Source of the DNA: Asticcacaulis sp. AC460 | GTDB lineage: Bacteria; Pseudomonadota; Alphaproteobacteria; Caulobacterales; Caulobacteraceae | NCBI RefSeq assembly: GCF_000495795.1 | Contig: NZ_AWGD01000028.1 | Span: forward strand, 1 to 64,000 | Direction: 5' to 3' | Length of the DNA: 64,000 nt | Shown: piece after piece, positions 1 to 9,350 of the stretch | Numbering within the stretch: position 1 is the first letter of the stretch | Layout of the letters: each line of letters opens with the position of its first letter | Program-made: the position numbers and the translations under genes | The notes under the pieces: generated by a model | What the model saw: only the letters and a program-made list of their open reading frames with translations | Told to the model about the DNA's origin: nothing | Database searches by the model: none

Positions 1-35
1 GGAGAAGAAAGCGCCGCTGTGGATGGTTTTTAAGC

Positions 36-1991
36 CTAGATCAGGCCCTTGGCCTTGTACAGGTCTTCCAGCACCGCCAGCGGCAGCGAACCCGCTGTCA
101 GGCCGGTGTCATGGAAGGTTTTGTAGCTGAAAGCCGCGCCCTGCTTCTTGTTCATGGCGTCGCGCAGCCGCAGCCAAGTGATCTTACCCACCATGTAGCC
201 CAAGGCCTGGCCCGGCCAGGCGCAGTAGCGCTCGATCTCCAAGGTCGCGCCGCCTTCGGAGTCACCCGTGGTATCGGCCATGTAGCGGATGGCCTGCTCG
301 CGGCTCCAGCCGAGATGGTGCATGCCGGTATCGACCACAAGGCGCACGGCGCGAAACAGGGCGTCGTGCAGGTAACCCAGCCGGCCGTACGGATCGTTGT
401 CGTACATCTTCATTTCGGTCGCGGCCAACTCTTCGGAATAGAGCGCCCAGCCTTCGACATAGGCATTGTAGCTGGCGACCTTACGCAGTTGATGCAACGG
501 GGCTTCCTGCTGGATCGAGATCTGCATGTGGTGGCCCGGTACAGCCTCATGATAGGTCAGGGTCGGCAGGCTCCACTTCGGATTGTCGGCCATACTGTGC
601 AGGTTGATGTTGTAGACCCCGGCGCGCGAGCCGTCCAAAGCCGCCGGCTGGTAATAGCTGGGCTGGCCCAGTTCATTGGCGATCGGCACGCGGCGGATGC
701 TGGCCTTGGTCTTGGGCAGGACGCCGAAATATTGCGGAATCTTGGCCGTCACCGCGTCGACCTTGCCGTTCAGGTCGCTGAGCAGTTGCGCCCGGCCTTC
801 GTCGCTGTCCGGATAGAGCTGCGACGGGTCGTCGCCCAGGATCTTGTAGCGGTCGGCATTGCTGCCCGTGGTCATGCCCAGCGCACGGAAACGGCTGTCG
901 ATCTCGCTCGACAGTTCCGCCACCTTCTGCAGGCCGATGGTGTGGATTTCCTTGGGCGTCAGGTCGGTCGAGGTGCCGACGCGAGCGCAATAGGCGTAAT
1001 AGGCGGCGCCATTGGGCAGATTGCGTACGCCGGCATTGTGCGTCGCCTTGCCCTGCAGGGCCTGCAGCGCCGTGATCTGGCGCGTCATGGCGGGCTGTAT
1101 GGTATCGGTCAGCTTCGCGGTGGCCAGGGCGGTCCAGTCGCCAGCAATGCCTTTTTCGGCCGTGCGGCGGGCGATGGAGGTGACCAAGATCGACTGGTCG
1201 ACCGGGGTGTCGCGCAGGTTGGTGATCTGCAGCGCCGCCTTCTTCAGGATGAAGTCCGGAGGGATGATGCCGCGCTGAGATTCCGAGACGATGCGCGCCG
1301 TTTCCTGGTCCAGGCCGGCAGCGAAGGCATCGAGGCGCTTGATGTACGCATCCGCGTCGGAGGCAGTGTTGATCGTATGCTGGCCGTCGAGGAAGTCCGG
1401 CACCGTATTCCAGAAACCGCTCAACTGGCTGACGATATAGGGCGTCGGCGAATAGAAGGTGATGTTCATCGGCGTGGCGTTTTCGCCGAAGTTCCAGGTC
1501 TGGGCGGCATCGGCCTGAAGCTGTATGTCCCAGCGGACGGCGTCGTAATCGATGCGGTCGACGGCCGATAGCTGGTCGCGGTCGATGGCGGCCAGGGTCT
1601 GGACCGCCTTTCGCAGGCGATTGGCATTGGTGTTGAGGCCAGCAGCGGTGCGGTCGTCGAGGCGCGACTTGAGATAGGCCAGGTCGCCCTTGTCGAGGCC
1701 CAGATTGGTGGCGGTCATCGGCGACTGAACCAGCAGGTCGCGCAGGATGGAGTCGAAGGCAGCGTCCAGCTTCGCCTTGACTTCGGGTGCGGTCACTTCG
1801 GGCACGGGCGGAGGGGGCGGGGGCGCCGGCGGCTTGGGGGGCGCCTTTTTCTTCGATGCCTTACCCTTTTTGGAGGTTGTCTTCTTCTTGGCCGGCGCCT
1901 TCTTTTTCTTGGCGGCGGCCAGGGCATCGCCGGCCGTGAAGGCAAGCCCGGACAGGGCGGCGAGCAGATAACGGCGATCCAGCATGGACAT
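36..1991 (-). CDS. DUF885 family secreted metallopeptidase-like protein
   Basis: This 651-residue protein belongs to the DUF885 family of putative zinc peptidases or carboxypeptidases. The family-defining motif HEAVPGHH lies near residue 482, followed about 25 residues later by an EGWALYSEE segment that would supply the third zinc ligand. The N-terminus has a Tat-like signal (DRRYLLAALSG), so export is likely. Directly after the signal is an unusual linker of about 40 residues, first Lys/Ala-rich and then a run of prolines, before the catalytic region begins. A second in-frame ATG six bases downstream could be the start. The gene is divergent from sodC, with about 195 bp between them. Substrate is unknown; family assignment is secure. 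Confidence 0.9.
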   Translation of the reverse strand: MSMLDRRYLLAALSGLAFTAGDALAAAKKKKAPAKKKTTSKKGKASKKKAPPKPPAPPPPPPVPEVTAPEVKAKLDAAFDSILRDLLVQSPMTATNLGLDKGDLAYLKSRLDDRTAAGLNTNANRLRKAVQTLAAIDRDQLSAVDRIDYDAVRWDIQLQADAAQTWNFGENATPMNITFYSPTPYIVSQLSGFWNTVPDFLDGQHTINTASDADAYIKRLDAFAAGLDQETARIVSESQRGIIPPDFILKKAALQITNLRDTPVDQSILVTSIARRTAEKGIAGDWTALATAKLTDTIQPAMTRQITALQALQGKATHNAGVRNLPNGAAYYAYCARVGTSTDLTPKEIHTIGLQKVAELSSEIDSRFRALGMTTGSNADRYKILGDDPSQLYPDSDEGRAQLLSDLNGKVDAVTAKIPQYFGVLPKTKASIRRVPIANELGQPSYYQPAALDGSRAGVYNINLHSMADNPKWSLPTLTYHEAVPGHHMQISIQQEAPLHQLRKVASYNAYVEGWALYSEELAATEMKMYDNDPYGRLGYLHDALFRAVRLVVDTGMHHLGWSREQAIRYMADTTGDSEGGATLEIERYCAWPGQALGYMVGKITWLRLRDAMNKKQGAAFSYKTFHDTGLTAGSLPLAVLEDLYKAKGLI

Positions 1992-2186
1992 CTCGTGAAA
2001 AGCAAAAAAACAAACCTAGGCGGAACAAGGCCTGAGGCGCAACCGGTTGCACATGAAAATGTTGTAATCTTGGCCACGACGGCGATGCAATGCGAAAGCC
2101 ATATTGTGCTTTTATGCCGGGAGGCCGACAGGTGTTGCGAACCATTCGCGTTTAACGCCGGTCACCCAAACAAGGACCTCCCTCCC

Positions 2187-2738
2187 ATGCGCCTCCTCCC
2201 TGCCCTGTCCGTTCTTGCCCTGCTCGCTTCCCCGGCCCTGGCTCAGACACCGCCAGTCAACGCCACCACGGCCACCGAAGCGCCGGCCACCCACGGCGGC
2301 AGCTTCAAAAGCCCGGACGGCGCCGAACGCGGCACCTTGACCCTGACGGCGGCACCCGACGGCGTGCTGCTGCGCGTGGATGTGAAGGGGCTGACGCCGG
2401 GCTGGCACGCCCTGCATTTCCACGAAAAGGGGGCCTGCTCAGACGAAAAGTTCGCCTCGGCCGGCGGCCATGTCCATGGCGACACGCCGGTCACCCACGG
2501 CCTGCTGGCGGTCGGCCATAACGATGCCGGCGACCTGCCCAATATATTCGTCGCCGCCGACGGCACCGGCGCCGCCGAGGTCTATTCCAACCTGATCACC
2601 GCCCAGACCAAGGACAAGCGCCCGGCCGTCTTTGACGGCGACGGCACCGCCGTGGTGATCCACAGTATGGCAGACGACTATACCAGCCAGCCGATCGGCA
2701 ATGCCGGTCCGCGCGTCGCCTGCGCGGTGATCCAGTAA
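2187..2738 (+). CDS. sodC: Superoxide dismutase [Cu-Zn], periplasmic
   Basis: A 183-residue Cu-Zn superoxide dismutase that converts superoxide to hydrogen peroxide and oxygen in the periplasm. A Sec signal peptide ending near ALAQ opens the protein. The copper-binding HFHEKGAC segment, the following GGHVHGD and the late Cys of RVACAVIQ, which would form the conserved disulfide with the first Cys, are all present. I chose the ATG at 2187, which begins the signal peptide; an upstream in-frame start would add 64 residues with no family similarity. The next gene starts four bases after the stop, so the two are probably cotranscribed. Confidence 0.93.
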   Translation: MRLLPALSVLALLASPALAQTPPVNATTATEAPATHGGSFKSPDGAERGTLTLTAAPDGVLLRVDVKGLTPGWHALHFHEKGACSDEKFASAGGHVHGDTPVTHGLLAVGHNDAGDLPNIFVAADGTGAAEVYSNLITAQTKDKRPAVFDGDGTAVVIHSMADDYTSQPIGNAGPRVACAVIQ

Positions 2739-2742
2739 TGTC

Positions 2743-3411
2743 ATGATTACCCTGACGGCATCATCGACGGCCCTGGTGCTGATCGACCTGCAGAACGGCA
2801 TCGTCAATCGTGAGTTGGCGCCACGGTCCGGCGCCGAGGTGGTGGCCGCCGCCAGGATGCTGGCCGGGCGCTTCCGCACCGCCGGGGCGCCCGTGGTCCT
2901 GGTTCATGTCGACTGGGGTCCCGGCTTCGCCGATGCGCCGCAGGGACCGGTCGATGAGCCGATGCCGCGACCGGAAGGCGGCCTGCCGGTCGACTGGTCG
3001 CGATTGGTCGACGGCCTGGAACATCCCGGCGACCTGGTCGTCACCAAGCACAATTGGGGCGCTTTTTTCGGCACCGATCTGGAGGTGCGGCTGCGCCGGC
3101 GCGGCGTGACCGGGATTGTGCTGGGAGGTGTGGCGACGCCGTTCGGCATCGAGTCGACGGCGCGCCAAGCCTGGGAGCGCAACTTCGCTGTGGTCGTCGC
3201 CGAGGATGTTTGTTCCGCGCCGAAAGCGGAACTGCACGAAGCGTCGGTCAAAGGGGTGTTGCCGCGTATCGCTCGGGTACGGAAAGCCGAGGAAATTCAA
3301 CTGGTTCGAGTTTGTGATTCTTTTTTGTTGACACTTATCCACATTGAGAACAAAATAGGAACATCAACAGAGGACGTTCCGCCATGGCCTTTACCTGCCA
3401 GCCGCAACTGA
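2743..3411 (+). CDS. Isochorismatase-fold protein lacking the catalytic Cys
   Basis: A 222-residue member of the isochorismatase/cysteine hydrolase superfamily. The catalytic Asp (ALVLIDLQ, near residue 16) and Lys (VTKHNWGAFFGT) are visible. The segment that normally reads T-x-x-C-V-x-x-T reads TPFGIESTAR, so Gly replaces the nucleophilic Cys. Hydrolase activity by the usual mechanism is therefore doubtful; such Gly variants form a recognisable subgroup. The family usually ends shortly after the motif seen here as RVRKAEEI; this protein continues about 35 residues through what looks like the promoter of the next gene and overlaps its first 28 bases, so the natural stop may have been lost. 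Probably cotranscribed with sodC. Confidence 0.82.
   Translation: MITLTASSTALVLIDLQNGIVNRELAPRSGAEVVAAARMLAGRFRTAGAPVVLVHVDWGPGFADAPQGPVDEPMPRPEGGLPVDWSRLVDGLEHPGDLVVTKHNWGAFFGTDLEVRLRRRGVTGIVLGGVATPFGIESTARQAWERNFAVVVAEDVCSAPKAELHEASVKGVLPRIARVRKAEEIQLVRVCDSFLLTLIHIENKIGTSTEDVPPWPLPASRN
3328..3362 (+). promoter_or_regulatory. Promoter with LexA/SOS box
   Basis: TTGACA at 3328-3333 is followed after 17 bases by CAAAAT (4 of 6 matches to the -10 consensus). Overlapping the -10 is GAAC-AAAATAG-GAAC at 3348-3362, an exact match to the direct-repeat operator GAAC-N7-GAAC (GTTC-N7-GTTC on the other strand) known for LexA in alphaproteobacteria including Caulobacter. It lies 21 bases upstream of the ATG at 3384, inside the 3' end of the preceding reading frame. 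Confidence 0.72.
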
Positions 3412-3803
3412 AGACCCTGCCCCGCGACAGCCATATCGACGTGACCTGCCAGAGCTGCGGCAAGCATTGGGCCGAAAGCGTGCAGGAGATGGTGGAGACA
3501 CGCCGTTTGGGCGCCCAGTTCATGGACCTGCTGGAGTTCGAGGCGCGCTGCAATGACGCCTTCTGTGGCGGGACAGTGACGATGGACTATGACGGCAAGC
3601 CCGAAGTGAAACCCCATGTCGCCAGGGTGATGACCCTGCCGCGGCCGAAGGTCGAGCGCCTGCCCTATCCGGTCAAGGCCGTGATCAAGCGCCGTCCGCC
3701 GGTGTCACCGCAATATGGCGTACCGCAGTATGACCTACCAATGGCTTTGCCACCGCTTAAGCCCACCCAGCCGGGGCGAATCGTTTCAGTCGCAGGTCGT
3801 TGA
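3384..3803 (+). CDS. Hypothetical Cys-containing protein, probably SOS-induced
   Basis: A 139-residue soluble protein that I do not recognise. Its N-terminal half has CQSCGKH (near residues 22-28) and, about 30 residues later, CNDAFC, an arrangement that could form one zinc ribbon. The C-terminal third is Pro-rich and basic (KRRPPVSPQYG), probably disordered. There is no signal peptide. A purine-rich AGAGGA lies about ten bases before the ATG. A LexA-type box overlaps its promoter, so a DNA-damage role is a reasonable guess. Its 3' end overlaps the convergent GH5 gene by 18 bases. Confidence 0.75.
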   Translation: MAFTCQPQLKTLPRDSHIDVTCQSCGKHWAESVQEMVETRRLGAQFMDLLEFEARCNDAFCGGTVTMDYDGKPEVKPHVARVMTLPRPKVERLPYPVKAVIKRRPPVSPQYGVPQYDLPMALPPLKPTQPGRIVSVAGR

Positions 3804-4781
3804 GGCGTTTTTCAGGATATCGCGCACCAGCAGGCCCGATGGTGTCAGGTCGGTATCCGCCCACGGTCCGGTTGCCGAAGCGCCCGGCTTGAACAGCGAC
3901 GCGCCCTCCTTCTTATCGCTGACCGCCCAGTTGGCCTGGCTGAGGCAGTTGGCCGCCATCCAGTTTTGCCAGCGTCCCGTTTCCTTGACATCGGCGCCAC
4001 CGTCGCCATTGGCATTGACCGAGCCCCATTCCGACACGAACAGCGACGCCCCCATCTTCAGCGCCTTGTCGCCCTTGTCGCGCAGGCCTTGCTTATGGGT
4101 ACCGGCATAGAAATGCAGCGTGTAGGTGACGTTGCCGCCGGTCACCGGATCGGCAGCAGCGATGTCGACATCCTGGGACCAAGTCGGCGAACCGACCACG
4201 ATCAGATTGTCGGGATCGGTGGCGCGGATGGCGTCGATTACCGTCTGGGCATACGGCTTGACCTGCCCTGACCACTGGGCATTGCCCAGAGGCTCGTTAT
4301 AGATCTCGTAGATGACGTTGGGCGTATGGCCGTACTTTTGGGCCATGGCGGTGAAGAAGTCGACCGCGGCCTGCGGGTCGGTTTCGGCCCGGTGGGAATG
4401 CCAGTCGATAATGACGTAGACACCATTGGCGATGGCCGCATCGACCAGGGCTTCGGCGCGTTCCCGTCCCGCCGCCGGGTCCTGTTTGTACCCGCCCGGA
4501 CCATCGATGCCGATGGCGGCGCGCACCAGTGAGACATTCCAGTCCTTGGCGAAGGTCGCCACGGCCGACGGATTATAGAATTTTTCCTGTCCCCAGCCGG
4601 AATTGGACCAGAAGAAACTGACCCCGTTCAACTTGACTGGCTTGTCGTGACTGTCGACGATGCGATTGCCGGCGACTTTCAACGCGCCATGGTCATCGAC
4701 GGGTGTATGGGCGCATGCGACGGTCGCAAACAACAAAGGCGCGGCCATGACAAGCATGGCGCGCGCGATATGGAAGTGCAT
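3786..4781 (-). CDS. Secreted endoglucanase, glycoside hydrolase family 5
   Basis: A 331-residue GH5 enzyme, most like the cellulase subfamily with an N-terminal GH5 domain and no carbohydrate-binding module. It would cleave internal beta-1,4-glucan bonds outside the cytoplasm. The catalytic acid/base is in YEIYNEPLG and the nucleophile in FVSEWGS; the conserved VIIDWHSH segment precedes them. An N-terminal signal peptide ends near ACAHT; the Cys there is a weak lipobox candidate. I chose the ATG at 4781 because GAGAGG lies seven bases upstream; an ATG five codons earlier overlaps that ribosome site. No operator like those of the sugar regulon at 39-49 kb is convincing upstream. Confidence 0.92.
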   Translation of the reverse strand: MHFHIARAMLVMAAPLLFATVACAHTPVDDHGALKVAGNRIVDSHDKPVKLNGVSFFWSNSGWGQEKFYNPSAVATFAKDWNVSLVRAAIGIDGPGGYKQDPAAGRERAEALVDAAIANGVYVIIDWHSHRAETDPQAAVDFFTAMAQKYGHTPNVIYEIYNEPLGNAQWSGQVKPYAQTVIDAIRATDPDNLIVVGSPTWSQDVDIAAADPVTGGNVTYTLHFYAGTHKQGLRDKGDKALKMGASLFVSEWGSVNANGDGGADVKETGRWQNWMAANCLSQANWAVSDKKEGASLFKPGASATGPWADTDLTPSGLLVRDILKNASTTCD

Positions 4782-5029
4782 GTGGTATCCTCTCAACCAG
4801 GATTTTTTCGTCGGTTATTTTTATGGGTAGAATCACGTCCGACCCGTTCCGATGGCAGGTCATACCATGTTCGCGTGCTTCCGCATGTAACAATCTCCGT
4901 GAAAATCACCGTTTTTGTGAAAAAATCGACATGATTGTCAAAAATCAACCTGCTTTTGGATCGACCTCACGCCAGATTTTGCTTTGCAGCATGAACCGGT
5001 CATACTAGGTTCGACGCGAAGGAGCGACC

Positions 5030-5422
5030 ATGACGAATTCCGGTGACCTCAAGAGCTTTCTGACCGACGGCCGCGGCATGGCCATGCTTGTCTACGCCCT
5101 GCTGTTCTTCATGGCCCTTACGATCGGCCTGACAGGTGTTGTCGCGCTTATTATCGTGACCTTCGCCGACAGCGACAAGACACCGGACTGGATCAAGTCG
5201 CACTATCAGTTCCAGGTACGCACCTTCTGGATGGGTATTGTGCCGACCTTCCTGACCTTCTTCCTCAGCCAGTTTCTGGTCAGGACCTATCAGGTGCAGC
5301 CCATCTATATGTTCTTCGTGGTGATGCCCATCCTGGCCTGGGTCGCGGGCCGCTGCGCCATGGGGTTCAACCACCTGCTCTACGGCCGCCCGTATCCCAA
5401 TCCGAAGGCCTGGGTGGTCTAG
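5030..5422 (+). CDS. Small integral membrane protein, DUF4870/Tic20-like
   Basis: A 130-residue protein with three or four hydrophobic segments: about residues 17-46, 66-86 and 90-110. The pattern of a short cytoplasmic N-terminus, hydrophobic helices and a polar IKSHYQFQVRTFW stretch between them is typical of the DUF4870/Tic20-like membrane protein group; function is unknown. An AAGGAG ribosome site lies six bases before the ATG. It stands alone between the divergent GH5 gene and the convergent DUF3617 lipoprotein, whose stop is nine bases beyond its own. Confidence 0.8.
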   Translation: MTNSGDLKSFLTDGRGMAMLVYALLFFMALTIGLTGVVALIIVTFADSDKTPDWIKSHYQFQVRTFWMGIVPTFLTFFLSQFLVRTYQVQPIYMFFVVMPILAWVAGRCAMGFNHLLYGRPYPNPKAWVV

Positions 5423-5430
5423 CCAGCCTC

Positions 5431-6063
5431 TTACTCGTCGTGCAACGGCGCTTCGCTGGAGGTCGCACCGGACCGTCGCATGCCCGCCATGTCGAACAGG
5501 TTGAACTGAACGCCATCATTGACGACGTCGCCCGGCGCCTGGCCGCTGGCGCAATTTCCGGTCCGTTTGGCAGCGACCGTGTAGGTGGCGACCCCCTGAG
5601 GCGTCCCGCCCTGCGTGGTCTGAGACCGCAGCTTCATACCGTAGGCGGTGATATAGTCGCCGGTGATCGAACCGGAATATTCGTTGCTGACACCGTTGCC
5701 CATATCGCAGGCGGCCAGGACGTCCCAGCCGCCGTCGCGGGCGCTAAGCGTCTTGTCGCACTGATCGCCCGACAGGTCCGTGCCCAGCAAACCCAGGTGA
5801 CGGTCGGTTTCGGCATCGATGCATATCTGGACCACCTGCGGGGCTTCGGCGCTGCCTTCCTCGGTGATGATCATTTCCCACAGACCGGGCGTACGCGCCG
5901 GCAGATGCACCTGCGGCCTCGGCGGCGCCACCGGCTGGACTTGAGGCTCGGCCGGCTTTTCGGGCTTCTTCCCGCAGGCGGAAGCCAGACCGGCCAGGCT
6001 GCCGATCAGGACAAACGCAACGAACCGTCCCACGAGGGCCGGTGACCGGCGGGTCTGCACCAT
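5431..6063 (-). CDS. DUF3617 domain lipoprotein
   Basis: A 210-residue lipoprotein. The signal peptide ends with a good lipobox, LASAC, at about residue 30, so lipidation is predicted. A Pro/Lys-rich linker follows, and then the DUF3617 domain beginning with PGLWEMIITEEG and containing several Cys residues (CIDAE, GDQCDK, LAACDMG, GNCASG) likely to form disulfides. Function of the domain is unknown. The gene is on the same strand as the 6247-6618 gene but separated from it by a terminator, so it is probably transcribed separately. Confidence 0.85.
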   Translation of the reverse strand: MVQTRRSPALVGRFVAFVLIGSLAGLASACGKKPEKPAEPQVQPVAPPRPQVHLPARTPGLWEMIITEEGSAEAPQVVQICIDAETDRHLGLLGTDLSGDQCDKTLSARDGGWDVLAACDMGNGVSNEYSGSITGDYITAYGMKLRSQTTQGGTPQGVATYTVAAKRTGNCASGQAPGDVVNDGVQFNLFDMAGMRRSGATSSEAPLHDE

Positions 6064-6172
6064 GGAGAATTCCCCTTCAAGAGGTCGAATCTAGGTGAGA
6101 ATCCGCCGCCATGCCAGCGTTATATGATAACAGTCCGCATATATTTTTGTGAACATCGTGTGGCGCGGGGAC

Positions 6173-6198
6173 AAAAAAAGCCCGCACTGCGGGCTTTT
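6173..6198 (-). terminator. Intrinsic terminator
   Basis: A GC-rich stem (AGCCCGC / GCGGGCT, 3-base loop) is flanked by seven A on the plus strand, giving a T run in the minus-strand transcript. It lies 49 bases beyond the stop of the 6247-6618 gene. Four T on the other side could give weak activity on the plus strand. Confidence 0.85.
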
Positions 6199-6246
6199 CA
6201 CGACGCGTCGAGAGAACTGGCATCCTGACGCGCTCAGGTCACGGCA

Positions 6247-6618
6247 TCAGTTTTTTTTTGAGATGACCTGAAGCGTCTGCAGGGTGCGCGGCAGCTCGTC
6301 CGCCAAGCGGCGGCAGATTTCGCGGGCGCCGATGGAATAGACTTCGCCACCGTCGGCAATTTCCAGCGCCATCTTGGCGGTCGCGTCGATCAGCACCTCA
6401 AACTCGGAGATCTGCTCGCGCGCCAGGGCGCGGGCCTCTTCCTGCAGCCGGCGGACGCGGGAGGTGCGGCTTTCACGCACAACCTGTACGTCTTCCACGG
6501 CCGTGGACTTGTGCGGCACATGCGCCGGCAGGCTCATCACCTTGTCGCCGTCGATGACCTGGCCGAGCGCGACCTCTTTCGAGACGGGCGGCACCACATT
6601 GAGTCTTGTCCTACGCAT
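6247..6618 (-). CDS. Conserved hypothetical protein with coiled-coil segment
   Basis: A 123-residue protein from the ATG at 6618, which is preceded by GGGG at a usable distance; an upstream in-frame start would add 15 residues. No signal peptide or membrane segment is seen. The central part (RESRTSRVRRLQEEARALAREQISEF) is strongly charged and helical, likely a coiled coil. The C-terminus (GAREICRRLADELPRTLQTLQVI) is also helical. I do not recognise the family. A CtrA-like box lies about 50 bases upstream, so it may be cell-cycle controlled. Confidence 0.7.
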   Translation of the reverse strand: MRRTRLNVVPPVSKEVALGQVIDGDKVMSLPAHVPHKSTAVEDVQVVRESRTSRVRRLQEEARALAREQISEFEVLIDATAKMALEIADGGEVYSIGAREICRRLADELPRTLQTLQVISKKN

Positions 6619-6666
6619 ATATAACCCCAGAACTTGGATTCCGTGCTTCAAGTGTCCGCGCACAAG

Positions 6667-6682
6667 GTTAACAACGTGTTTA
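6667..6682 (-). promoter_or_regulatory. CtrA-like box (one mismatch)
   Basis: Read on the minus strand this is TAAA-N7-TTAAC, one base away from the CtrA consensus TTAA-N7-TTAAC. It lies 49-64 bases upstream of the ATG at 6618. One mismatch in a 9-base consensus makes chance occurrence possible. Confidence 0.35.
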
Positions 6683-6914
6683 CCCGCGGCGTTGCGATCA
6701 GCCCGACGATTGCATGATTAACAACAGCGTCGCGCGATTTGAGATAAAAATCCAGTACGATTGTGGCGCAACACAGCGAAATGTGGCGGAGTGTGTGGGG
6801 AAAGAAACGCTTATGGGTTAACGCCGGGGCCTCCGGGGGAACAGGCCATCCGGAATGCGCGAATCGGGCGTAAAAATGCTGCGCAGCAAACCTGAATCCC
6901 TCCGCGCGGCGGGT

Positions 6915-9113
6915 TCAGGAGGCGTCCCCGCCGATCATGTCCTTGGCGAATTCCAGATCCAGCAGCTTCAGCCGCTTGATCTCGTCGCGCAGGCGCGCCG
7001 CGGTCTCGAACTCCAGATTCCCGGCTGCCTCGCGCATCTTGGTTTCCAGGTCCTTCAGTGTCGCCTGGAAGTTGGAGCCCATGAACGGCTTGCTATCCTT
7101 CTCGGCCACACCCATCGACACCTGAACGCGATCGCCCTTTTCGTACGGCGAATCCAGGATGTCGGCAATGCCGCGCTTGACCGATTCCGGCGTGATGCCG
7201 TGCTCGACATTGTAGGCCATCTGCTTTTCGCGGCGGCGGGTGGTTTCCGCTAGGGCACGCTCCATCGAGCCGGTTATCCGATCAGCATACAGAATGACCC
7301 GGCCGTCGACGTTCCGCGCCGCCCTGCCGATGGTCTGGATCAGCGAGGTTTCCGAGCGCAGGAAGCCTTCCTTGTCGGCGTCCAGGATAGCAACGAAACC
7401 GCATTCCGGGATGTCGAGGCCTTCGCGCAGCAGGTTGATGCCGATCAGGACGTCGAAAGCCCCCAGGCGCAGGTCGCGGATGATTTCAATCCGCTCCAGG
7501 GTGTCGATGTCCGAGTGCATGTAGCGCACCCGGATTCCCTGCTCGTGCATATAGTCGGTCAGGTTTTCGGCCATCTTCTTGGTCAGCACGGTGACCAGCG
7601 AACGGTAGCCGTGCTTGGCGACCTCGCGGACCTCGGCGATGACGTCGTCAACCTGGTTGAAACCGTCCTTGTGCACCGGGCGGATCTCGACCGGCGGATC
7701 GATCAGGCCGGTCGGGCGGATGACCTGTTCGGCGAAGACGCCCGCGGTCCGCTCCATCTCCCATTTGCCGGGCGTGGCCGAGACGTAGACCGATTGGGGC
7801 CGCATGGCGTCCCATTCCTCGAACTTGAGCGGCCGATTGTCCATGCATGACGGCAGGCGGAAGCCGTATTCAGCCAGGATGGATTTACGCGCAAAGTCGC
7901 CGCGATACATGCCGCCGATCTGCGGTACCGAAACGTGGCTTTCGTCGACGAACAGCAGGGCGTTGTCGGGCAGGTATTCGAAGAAGGTCGGCGGCGGCGC
8001 GCCGGCCCCGCGTCCGGTCAGGTAGCGGCTGTAGTTTTCGATGCCTGCGCAGGCCCCCGTCGCCTGCATCATCTCCAGATCGAAGGTGGTGCGCTGCTCC
8101 AGACGCTGGGCCTCCAGCAGCTTGCCCTCGGCATGCAACTGCTCCAGGCGGATCTTCAGCTCCTTCTTGATGCCGTCGATGGCCTGGTTCAGGGTCGGGC
8201 GTGGGGTCACGTAGTGGCTGGCGGCGTAGACCTTCAGGTCCTGCAGGTCGACGATCTTCTTACCGGTCAGCGGATCGAACTCGTGGATCGATTCGATCTC
8301 GTCGCCGAACATGTTGATGCGCCAGGCACGGTCTTCATAGTGGGCCGGGAAGATTTCGATGACGTCGCCGCGGCGCCTGAAAGTTCCGCGCTCGAAGGCG
8401 GCGTCGTTGCGCTTGTACTGCAGGGCCACCAGGTCGGCGCGGAGCTGACCTTCATCGATCGACTGGCCGACCTTCAGTTCGAAGGTCATGGCGGTATAGG
8501 TCTCCACCGAGCCGATACCGTAGATGCACGACACCGAGGCGACCACGATGACGTCGTCGCGCTCCAGGATCGCCCGCGTCGCCGAGTGGCGCATGCGGTC
8601 GATCTGTTCGTTCACCGACGAGTCCTTCTCTATATAGGTGTCGGTGCGCGGGACGTAGGCTTCGGGCTGGTAGTAGTCGTAGTAGGAGACGAAATACTCG
8701 ACCGCATTGTCGGGGAAGAAGGATTTGAACTCGGAATAAAGCTGGGCGGCCAGGGTCTTGTTGTGGGCCAGGATCAGGGCCGGACGCTGGGTCTGCTCGA
8801 TGATCTTGGCCATGGTGAAGGTCTTGCCGGAACCGGTAACCCCCAGCAGCACCTGATCGTGTTCGCGGGCATGGACGCCTTCGAGCAGTTCGGCGATCGC
8901 GGTCGGCTGGTCGCCGGCGGGCTCGTAGGGCGCCGCCAGGCGAAAGCGCTTGCCGCCTTCGGACTTGGCCGGACGATCGGGCCGATGCGGCACCCACACA
9001 GCTGGCATGTCAGTTGCGCTATCGCTGCGCTGCTTGAGCGCAGGCGGATTGAAATCGGCCACAAACGCGCCGGAATTGTCCGAAAAGCCGGGATTTTGGG
9101 GCGAACTATTCAT
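6915..9113 (-). CDS. uvrB: Excinuclease ABC subunit B
   Basis: UvrB, 732 residues, the damage-verifying helicase of nucleotide excision repair that works with UvrA and UvrC. Walker A (GVTGSGKT) is at about residues 91-98; the beta-hairpin signature [12 protein letters not shown], helicase motifs ([32 protein letters not shown]) and a C-terminal UVR motif ([23 protein letters not shown]) are present. The N-terminus is about 50 residues longer than E. coli UvrB and low in complexity. I chose the ATG at 9113; an upstream start would add 35 atypical residues. No GAAC-N7-GAAC box is visible upstream, so SOS control is not evident here. Confidence 0.97.
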   Translation of the reverse strand: MNSSPQNPGFSDNSGAFVADFNPPALKQRSDSATDMPAVWVPHRPDRPAKSEGGKRFRLAAPYEPAGDQPTAIAELLEGVHAREHDQVLLGVTGSGKTFTMAKIIEQTQRPALILAHNKTLAAQLYSEFKSFFPDNAVEYFVSYYDYYQPEAYVPRTDTYIEKDSSVNEQIDRMRHSATRAILERDDVIVVASVSCIYGIGSVETYTAMTFELKVGQSIDEGQLRADLVALQYKRNDAAFERGTFRRRGDVIEIFPAHYEDRAWRINMFGDEIESIHEFDPLTGKKIVDLQDLKVYAASHYVTPRPTLNQAIDGIKKELKIRLEQLHAEGKLLEAQRLEQRTTFDLEMMQATGACAGIENYSRYLTGRGAGAPPPTFFEYLPDNALLFVDESHVSVPQIGGMYRGDFARKSILAEYGFRLPSCMDNRPLKFEEWDAMRPQSVYVSATPGKWEMERTAGVFAEQVIRPTGLIDPPVEIRPVHKDGFNQVDDVIAEVREVAKHGYRSLVTVLTKKMAENLTDYMHEQGIRVRYMHSDIDTLERIEIIRDLRLGAFDVLIGINLLREGLDIPECGFVAILDADKEGFLRSETSLIQTIGRAARNVDGRVILYADRITGSMERALAETTRRREKQMAYNVEHGITPESVKRGIADILDSPYEKGDRVQVSMGVAEKDSKPFMGSNFQATLKDLETKMREAAGNLEFETAARLRDEIKRLKLLDLEFAKDMIGGDAS

Positions 9114-9335
9114 GAACACAACATAAGCCGGAGAAAAAAATTTGAAAGGGAGCCGTAAAAACTTTTCCCTTTCGCCCACCGGGGCCGTGCGGGTGATTCT
9201 GACGCACCGCAGCGTCAAAACTTGTCAGCGGACGTTGTAACATGCCGTGATTTCCGTTGCGATTCCAGCTTGTTAGGCGCCTCGCGTTTCCAGCCCGCTG
9301 TGCAGGTGCGGCAAAAATACCGTTGAAAGACGCTC

Positions 9336-9350
9336 TTAACGGTTTCTTAA
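9336..9350 (+). promoter_or_regulatory. CtrA-type box, distal
   Basis: TTAA-CGGTTTC-TTAA matches the spacing of the CtrA full site (TTAA-N7-TTAA). It lies about 190 bases upstream of the perfect site at 9542 in the same AT-rich intergenic region (9114-9714). That 600-bp stretch holds no other gene that I can see. Confidence 0.45.

Noticed and set aside
4927-4940. TGACA-N4-TGTC-like sequence upstream of the GH5 cellulase (CGACATGATTGTCA)
   Set aside because: Outer arm is incomplete and the centre lacks the CG or its close variants found in the other operators; it does not overlap a recognisable promoter. Not counted as part of the LacI regulon.
7935-9158. Long plus-strand open frame opposite uvrB
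   Set aside because: It is the antisense shadow of uvrB; no family motif, and high GC keeps such frames open.
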